Shown here: piece by piece, positions 59,943-64,000 of the stretch
How positions within the stretch are numbered: the first letter of the stretch is position 1
Layout of the letters: each line of letters opens with the position of its first letter
NCBI RefSeq assembly: GCF_011752625.1
Contig: NZ_VWXD01000006.1
Coordinates: 62,001-126,000 of the forward strand
Source: Candidatus Pantoea formicae
Lineage (GTDB): Bacteria > Pseudomonadota > Gammaproteobacteria > Enterobacterales > Enterobacteriaceae
DNA length: 64,000 nt
Direction: 5' to 3'
The notes under the pieces: generated by a model
The model's input: the letters and a program-made list of their open reading frames with translations, nothing else
Told to the model about the DNA's origin: nothing
Database searches by the model: none
Translations under genes and position numbers: made by a program

Positions 59943-62798
59943 TTACTCCGCGCCATCAGATTCGGTAGCGGCCAGCCAGCGTTGCCAGCTGTCATGCACG
60001 ACGGCTCGCTCGGTGGCAAAGGATTCTGGTGCAACGTGCCCCGGCAACTCTTGCAGCGCTAAATGGTGTAGCGCATCGCGCAAGGTCACGTAAGCATGTG
60101 TTAGCGCCTGTGCTTCCTCTGTATCCATGATTTCGTGACGCGCCATCAGCTCGAAAATTCGCACATTGTCTGACCAGCGCGTCAGCCCGGGCTGGTCGGC
60201 CGCGTATCCTAGGACAAGATATTGCGCGATGAATTCAATATCGGTGATACCGCCCTCATCGGTCTTTATTTCCCAGCGCCCTTTGTGTTTATTGCTGAGA
60301 TGCGCACGCATTTTCTCACGCATCTCTCGCACTTCCTTCCGCAGCGTATGATGTTCACGCGGCAGAGAGAGAATGCCGCGACGGATCTCATTGAAACGTT
60401 CGCAGAGTGCTGGCTCGCCAAACACGATACGTGCGCGTACTAAGGCCTGATGTTCCCAAGTCCAGGCTTCACTGCGTTGATATTCGTCGAAAGCGGCAAA
60501 AGTGCTCACCAGCATTCCCGCCGCGCCAGACGGACGTAGACGCGCATCCACTTCATACAAGATACCGGACGAGGTCCGCGTGCTGAACAGATGCATCACA
60601 CGCTGCGCCAGACGCAGGTAGAACTGGCGGCCATCAATCACGCGCTCACCATCGGTTTCCGCATCATCCGGGCAGTCATGCAGGAAGACCAAATCAAGGT
60701 CAGAGCTGTAACCCAATTCCCAGCCGCCCAGCTTGCCGTAGCCGACCACGGCAAAACCGCGGTCATTGTCACTGGTGAGATGAGAAGGACGGCCATAGCG
60801 CTGTACCATCATCTGCCACGCCTGCTGTACCACCGACTCAATGATGGCTTCGGCCAGCCAAGTTAAGTGATCGCTCACTTTCATCACTGGCAGCGTTTCG
60901 GCGATATCAGCAGCGGCGATGCGCAGATGTTGTGCCTGCTTAAACTGGCGTAGCGCTTCCAACTGTTGCTCTTCATCGTCGGTGGGGATACGCAGCAAGT
61001 ACTGGCGCAGTTCATCGCGATACGCATCGGTGGCAGTGGGTTGATAAAGCGTGGCAGGATCGAGCAGTTCATCCAGCAGCAGCGGGTAGCGTGCCAGTTG
61101 GCTGGCGATCATCGGAGAAGCAGCGCACAGGCGAATCAGATGGCGCAGTGCGCCATGATATTCCGTCAGCAGCTCCAGATAGGTGCTGCGCGTGATAACG
61201 CCCAACAGCAGCGGTGTCAGGCGCCCCAGCACGACATCGGCATCTTCGCGTGGACAGACTTCACTGAGCAAACGCGGCATCAATTGATCGAGCGCTAAAC
61301 GCCCGCGCGGGCCAATCGTGCGGCGGCTGACATCCTGACGGAAATTGTTCAATGCGTTAAAGAGCGCGTGGCGCTGTGTTTCATCCAGCTGTGGCACCAC
61401 AGGAATCAGGTCATTTTCTTCCAGAGTGTCTTGCCACAGGCCGGCAAATTCAACCAACTGGGGTTGGTCATCCACATCCGGTGCATCATCGCCAATTAAC
61501 TCATCAAAGATGCTGCGCACGCCTGCCATCTGTTGCTCAAGCTGCGCCATTAACGCATCCCAGTCCGCAGTCCCCATCGCCCACGCTAAACGCTGGCGAT
61601 CGAGGGGATTTTCCGGCAACGTTTGCGTCTGCTCATCGTTAATGCTTTGCAGCAGGTTTTCCAGACGGCGCAGGAACAGGTAAGCCTCGCGCAAATGTTC
61701 TACCTGCGGTGGGCTCAGTAGCGCCAGTTCACCAATCGCCTGCAGCGTTGGCAACAGGGAGCGGAGCTGAAGTGAGCGCTCACGTCCACCACGGATTAAC
61801 TGAAAGACCTGCACGATAAATTCAGTTTCGCGAATGCCACCCGCGCCGAGTTTGATGTTGTCCTTCAAACCACGCCGACGCACTTCACGGGCAATCATGC
61901 CCTTCATATTTCGCAGTGACTGGATCACACTAAAGTCGATGTAGCGACGATACACGAACGGGCGCAGCATCTGCTGCAACTCTTGGCTCCAGTGGCCGTG
62001 GTCATCTCCCATCAGCCGCGCTTTCACCATCGCGTAACGTTCCCAGTCGCGACCCTGCTCCTGATAATAGTCTTCCAGCGCCGCAAAGCTCAGCACCAGT
62101 GGGCCACTGTCACCAAAGGGACGCAGGCGCATATCCACACGATAAACAAAGCCATCAATGGTGGGCTGATCCAGCACTTTAATCAGGCGCTGGCCCATAC
62201 GGGTGAAGAACTGAGCATTATCGAGTTCACGCCTTCCCCCTTTTGTCACACCATTTTCCGGCCAGGCAAAAATCAGGTCGATATCGGAAGAGAAATTGAG
62301 TTCGCCACCGCCCAGTTTGCCCATGCCGAGAATCAACATCGGCTGCGCTTCGCCCGCTTCATTGCAAGGGGTGCCGAAATCACGGCTGCAATCCTGCCAC
62401 ACCCAGTCACGCGCAGCAGCGATAAGTATTTCAGCCAACGTGCTGAGTTGCGTCAGACTCTGTTCGGTACTGGCATGTTGCAGTGCCTGCATCCAGGCAA
62501 TACGCACCAGCATGTGACGACGGAACAGGCGTAGCTCACGCATCAGTGCGTTTTCATTATCCACACCCACCATCGCCTGAGCGAGCCAGCCTGCATAGTG
62601 CTGCCACTCATCAGGTGCGGGCGGTTGCTGCTGGATCTGTTGCCACCACTCCGGGTGCTGCTGCAGGTTATCAACCACAAAGTCACTAAAGGTCAGCGCC
62701 CCCGCCTGTTCTGGCGTAAAGGCTGACGGCGGCATATTCAACCGCTCTGCCACAATAGCTAATTGCGCCTGCATCAGCGCCGGTAACGGTAACAACAT
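59943..62798 (-). CDS. glnE: Bifunctional glutamine synthetase adenylyltransferase/adenylyl-removing enzyme GlnE
   Basis: A 951-residue protein with two nucleotidyltransferase domains. The N-terminal domain removes AMP (GMGKLGGGELNFSSDIDLI near residue 155), and the C-terminal domain adds it (GYGKLGGWELGYSSDLDLV near 693). It controls glutamine synthetase by nitrogen state through PII. It follows ygiF by 31 bp, as in E. coli. Confidence 0.97.
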   Translation of the reverse strand: MLLPLPALMQAQLAIVAERLNMPPSAFTPEQAGALTFSDFVVDNLQQHPEWWQQIQQQPPAPDEWQHYAGWLAQAMVGVDNENALMRELRLFRRHMLVRIAWMQALQHASTEQSLTQLSTLAEILIAAARDWVWQDCSRDFGTPCNEAGEAQPMLILGMGKLGGGELNFSSDIDLIFAWPENGVTKGGRRELDNAQFFTRMGQRLIKVLDQPTIDGFVYRVDMRLRPFGDSGPLVLSFAALEDYYQEQGRDWERYAMVKARLMGDDHGHWSQELQQMLRPFVYRRYIDFSVIQSLRNMKGMIAREVRRRGLKDNIKLGAGGIRETEFIVQVFQLIRGGRERSLQLRSLLPTLQAIGELALLSPPQVEHLREAYLFLRRLENLLQSINDEQTQTLPENPLDRQRLAWAMGTADWDALMAQLEQQMAGVRSIFDELIGDDAPDVDDQPQLVEFAGLWQDTLEENDLIPVVPQLDETQRHALFNALNNFRQDVSRRTIGPRGRLALDQLMPRLLSEVCPREDADVVLGRLTPLLLGVITRSTYLELLTEYHGALRHLIRLCAASPMIASQLARYPLLLDELLDPATLYQPTATDAYRDELRQYLLRIPTDDEEQQLEALRQFKQAQHLRIAAADIAETLPVMKVSDHLTWLAEAIIESVVQQAWQMMVQRYGRPSHLTSDNDRGFAVVGYGKLGGWELGYSSDLDLVFLHDCPDDAETDGERVIDGRQFYLRLAQRVMHLFSTRTSSGILYEVDARLRPSGAAGMLVSTFAAFDEYQRSEAWTWEHQALVRARIVFGEPALCERFNEIRRGILSLPREHHTLRKEVREMREKMRAHLSNKHKGRWEIKTDEGGITDIEFIAQYLVLGYAADQPGLTRWSDNVRIFELMARHEIMDTEEAQALTHAYVTLRDALHHLALQELPGHVAPESFATERAVVHDSWQRWLAATESDGAE

Positions 62799-62829
62799 CT
62801 CCCCTCCCTGATTTATGTGTGCGTCGAGC

Positions 62830-64000
62830 CTAGCGTTTCACTCCGCTATTCAGCCAGAACGGCGATGGCCGAATGGCCAGGTTAACCAGCTGCAGCAATC
62901 CGCGCTCTTGCTGGACGCGAATCGCATGCTGTAACTCCTGCCAGCCGGACAACCAGATATTCACCTCTTCGGCTGGATAGGCCCCAGCGAGTAGATGCAC
63001 CGCCAGAAGTTGGCGATTCAGACGCGTCAATTTGTCCTGGAATTCATTGAACAACTGCACATCGACAAATGTTTCTCTCAAGTCGGCAGCAATACGGCTG
63101 AGCATGATGTCACTGAAACGCTTGAACGATCCCTGCAACTTACTTTTGCTCTTGTCATCAAGCCAGTTCTGCCACTGTGACTCCACCAGCCAGTGAGTGA
63201 GTGCTAACTGAGCCTCGACGGAGATCGCCGAAAAACAAGCTGCTTCAGCATCGATATCAGTATCAGCAAGTAACGCATCCAACTGGGTCAGTTTCTGTCG
63301 CAAATCGCTACTTGCCTTGCGCGGTACTAGAGCACCAAATAGCGAAAACGCCTGGCGCAGCGTTTCGAGTGCTTCAACCACAGCCTCTTTTGCATCCTGA
63401 TTGCCGCGCAGCCACACCTCTTCATGGTATTGCCACTGATTAATCGCCACGGTCATGGCATTCACCATCCCCTGCTCCACGGTGGCTTTTGCGGCGATTC
63501 TTTGCAGAGGCAAGGCCCGTAACGGGCGTTCAGGATTGCCCTGAGCCAGCTGATAGCCTCGTGCCGCTTTGCTCAAACTGCCAAGACGCAGGCCGCCCGT
63601 GGTGATTAAGGCTTCCGCGAACTTGAGCATGTCGGCGCGCTGCCCACTTTTCAGCTCCAGCTCAACTTCATACAGCGGTTCAGTGAGCTCACCCGCAGCG
63701 ACTTCACCGCGGTCGAAAGCGACTTCAATTTCGCTCTCACCAAATTGGACCAGCCAGGCTTCACGCTGGAAGTGCGTGCTGAAAAGCGGCTGCAAGCGCT
63801 GCTGCAAGGCAGCAATGTCGGTGCCTTGTGGCCAAATTTCTGCTGGAAGCTGGGCGATATCCAGCTGAGGTTCCGTGAGATCGACATTATATTCAGGCCG
63901 CTGGTGCAGGCCGCCTACCGTTTTACCGGCGGCTTTCAGCGTCATTTCATAGCGCTGATCTACGCCTCGAATACGCAGGCCCATGTCCCAGCGACGTAGC
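62830..64000 (-). CDS. ygiF: Inorganic triphosphatase YgiF (CYTH-CHAD), N-terminus outside window
   Basis: This is the last 389 or so residues of a protein usually near 433 residues long. The frame is open at the window end: codons before MGLRIRG read LRRWD, matching WLRGHDMGLRIR of E. coli, so the ATG at 63984 is internal and the true start lies outside. The CYTH domain hydrolyses triphosphate (GLHQRPEYNVDL, LELELKSG-type acidic strands), and the helical CHAD domain (about 200-385) is polyphosphate-binding in type. It is the first gene of the group with glnE and hldE. Confidence 0.94.
   Translation of the reverse strand, partial: LRRWDMGLRIRGVDQRYEMTLKAAGKTVGGLHQRPEYNVDLTEPQLDIAQLPAEIWPQGTDIAALQQRLQPLFSTHFQREAWLVQFGESEIEVAFDRGEVAAGELTEPLYEVELELKSGQRADMLKFAEALITTGGLRLGSLSKAARGYQLAQGNPERPLRALPLQRIAAKATVEQGMVNAMTVAINQWQYHEEVWLRGNQDAKEAVVEALETLRQAFSLFGALVPRKASSDLRQKLTQLDALLADTDIDAEAACFSAISVEAQLALTHWLVESQWQNWLDDKSKSKLQGSFKRFSDIMLSRIAADLRETFVDVQLFNEFQDKLTRLNRQLLAVHLLAGAYPAEEVNIWLSGWQELQHAIRVQQERGLLQLVNLAIRPSPFWLNSGVKR

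Noticed and set aside
1..64000. tRNA or rRNA genes
   Set aside because: I saw no cloverleaf-like segment with conserved T-loop GTTCGA and terminal CCA, and no rRNA-like sequence; a dedicated scan could still find one.

Overview
The window is chromosomal DNA of an enterobacterium. From about 28.8 kb to the end the gene order follows the Escherichia coli exbD-exbB-metC-yghB-yqhC-dkgA-ftsP-plsC-parC ... mdaB-ygiN ... parE-yqiA-cpdA-yqiB-nudF-tolC-ygiB-ygiC-ygiD-ribB-ubiK-hldE-glnE-ygiF region, and the proteins are close to their E. coli counterparts. The first 28 kb, and an insert between parC and mdaB, carry accessory genes that E. coli K-12 lacks at this place. The mix (Anbu operon, MHYT-GGDEF-EAL proteins, archaic pilus, extra PTS locus, no yqhD, no qseBC) suggests an Erwiniaceae-type genus such as Pantoea or Erwinia. 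The genus is inferred, not proven.

Region 1 (1-9.9 kb) holds the 5' part of a PAS-PAS-PAS-PAS-GGDEF-EAL protein, then an operon on the minus strand (ABC ATPase, periplasmic binding protein, fused permease, MBL-fold hydrolase). A small membrane protein and a two-domain acyltransferase that resembles an ornithine-lipid synthase follow. Region 2 (10.1-14.1 kb) is a tightly coupled four-gene operon: circularly permuted ATP-grasp, alpha-E, transglutaminase-like protein and the proteasome-like peptidase Anbu. It looks like a peptide ligation/cleavage system of unknown substrate and is the best candidate here for poorly described biology. Region 3 (14.2-21.5 kb) has a cupin, ylaC, a MocR-type regulator and two paralogous MHYT-GGDEF-EAL membrane proteins, one with a degraded EAL loop-6 motif. 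With the first gene this makes three cyclic-di-GMP genes in 21 kb.

Region 4 (21.5-28.6 kb) is a five-gene archaic (Csu-like) chaperone-usher pilus operon behind a long AT-rich leader with a strong hairpin, abutted by a citrate/tricarballylate-type MFS transporter. Region 5 (28.8-38.9 kb) is the conserved exbBD-metC-yghB-yqhC-dkgA-ftsP-plsC-parC block.

Region 6 (39-45.6 kb) is an inserted carbohydrate locus: a PRD/EIIB-type regulator, fructose-family PTS IIA, IIB and IIC, and two class II aldolases. Beside it is a gene that reads as a periplasmic cyclohexadienyl dehydratase (PheC type). Region 7 (45.7-64 kb) is conserved core: quinone metabolism, topoisomerase IV, the cAMP phosphodiesterase operon, TolC and ygiBCD, riboflavin synthesis behind an FMN riboswitch, UbiK, LPS heptose synthesis, glutamine synthetase adenylylation and inorganic triphosphatase. 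Several intergenic regions carry a family of about 20-bp palindromes followed by CCCTACG, probably REP-like elements.
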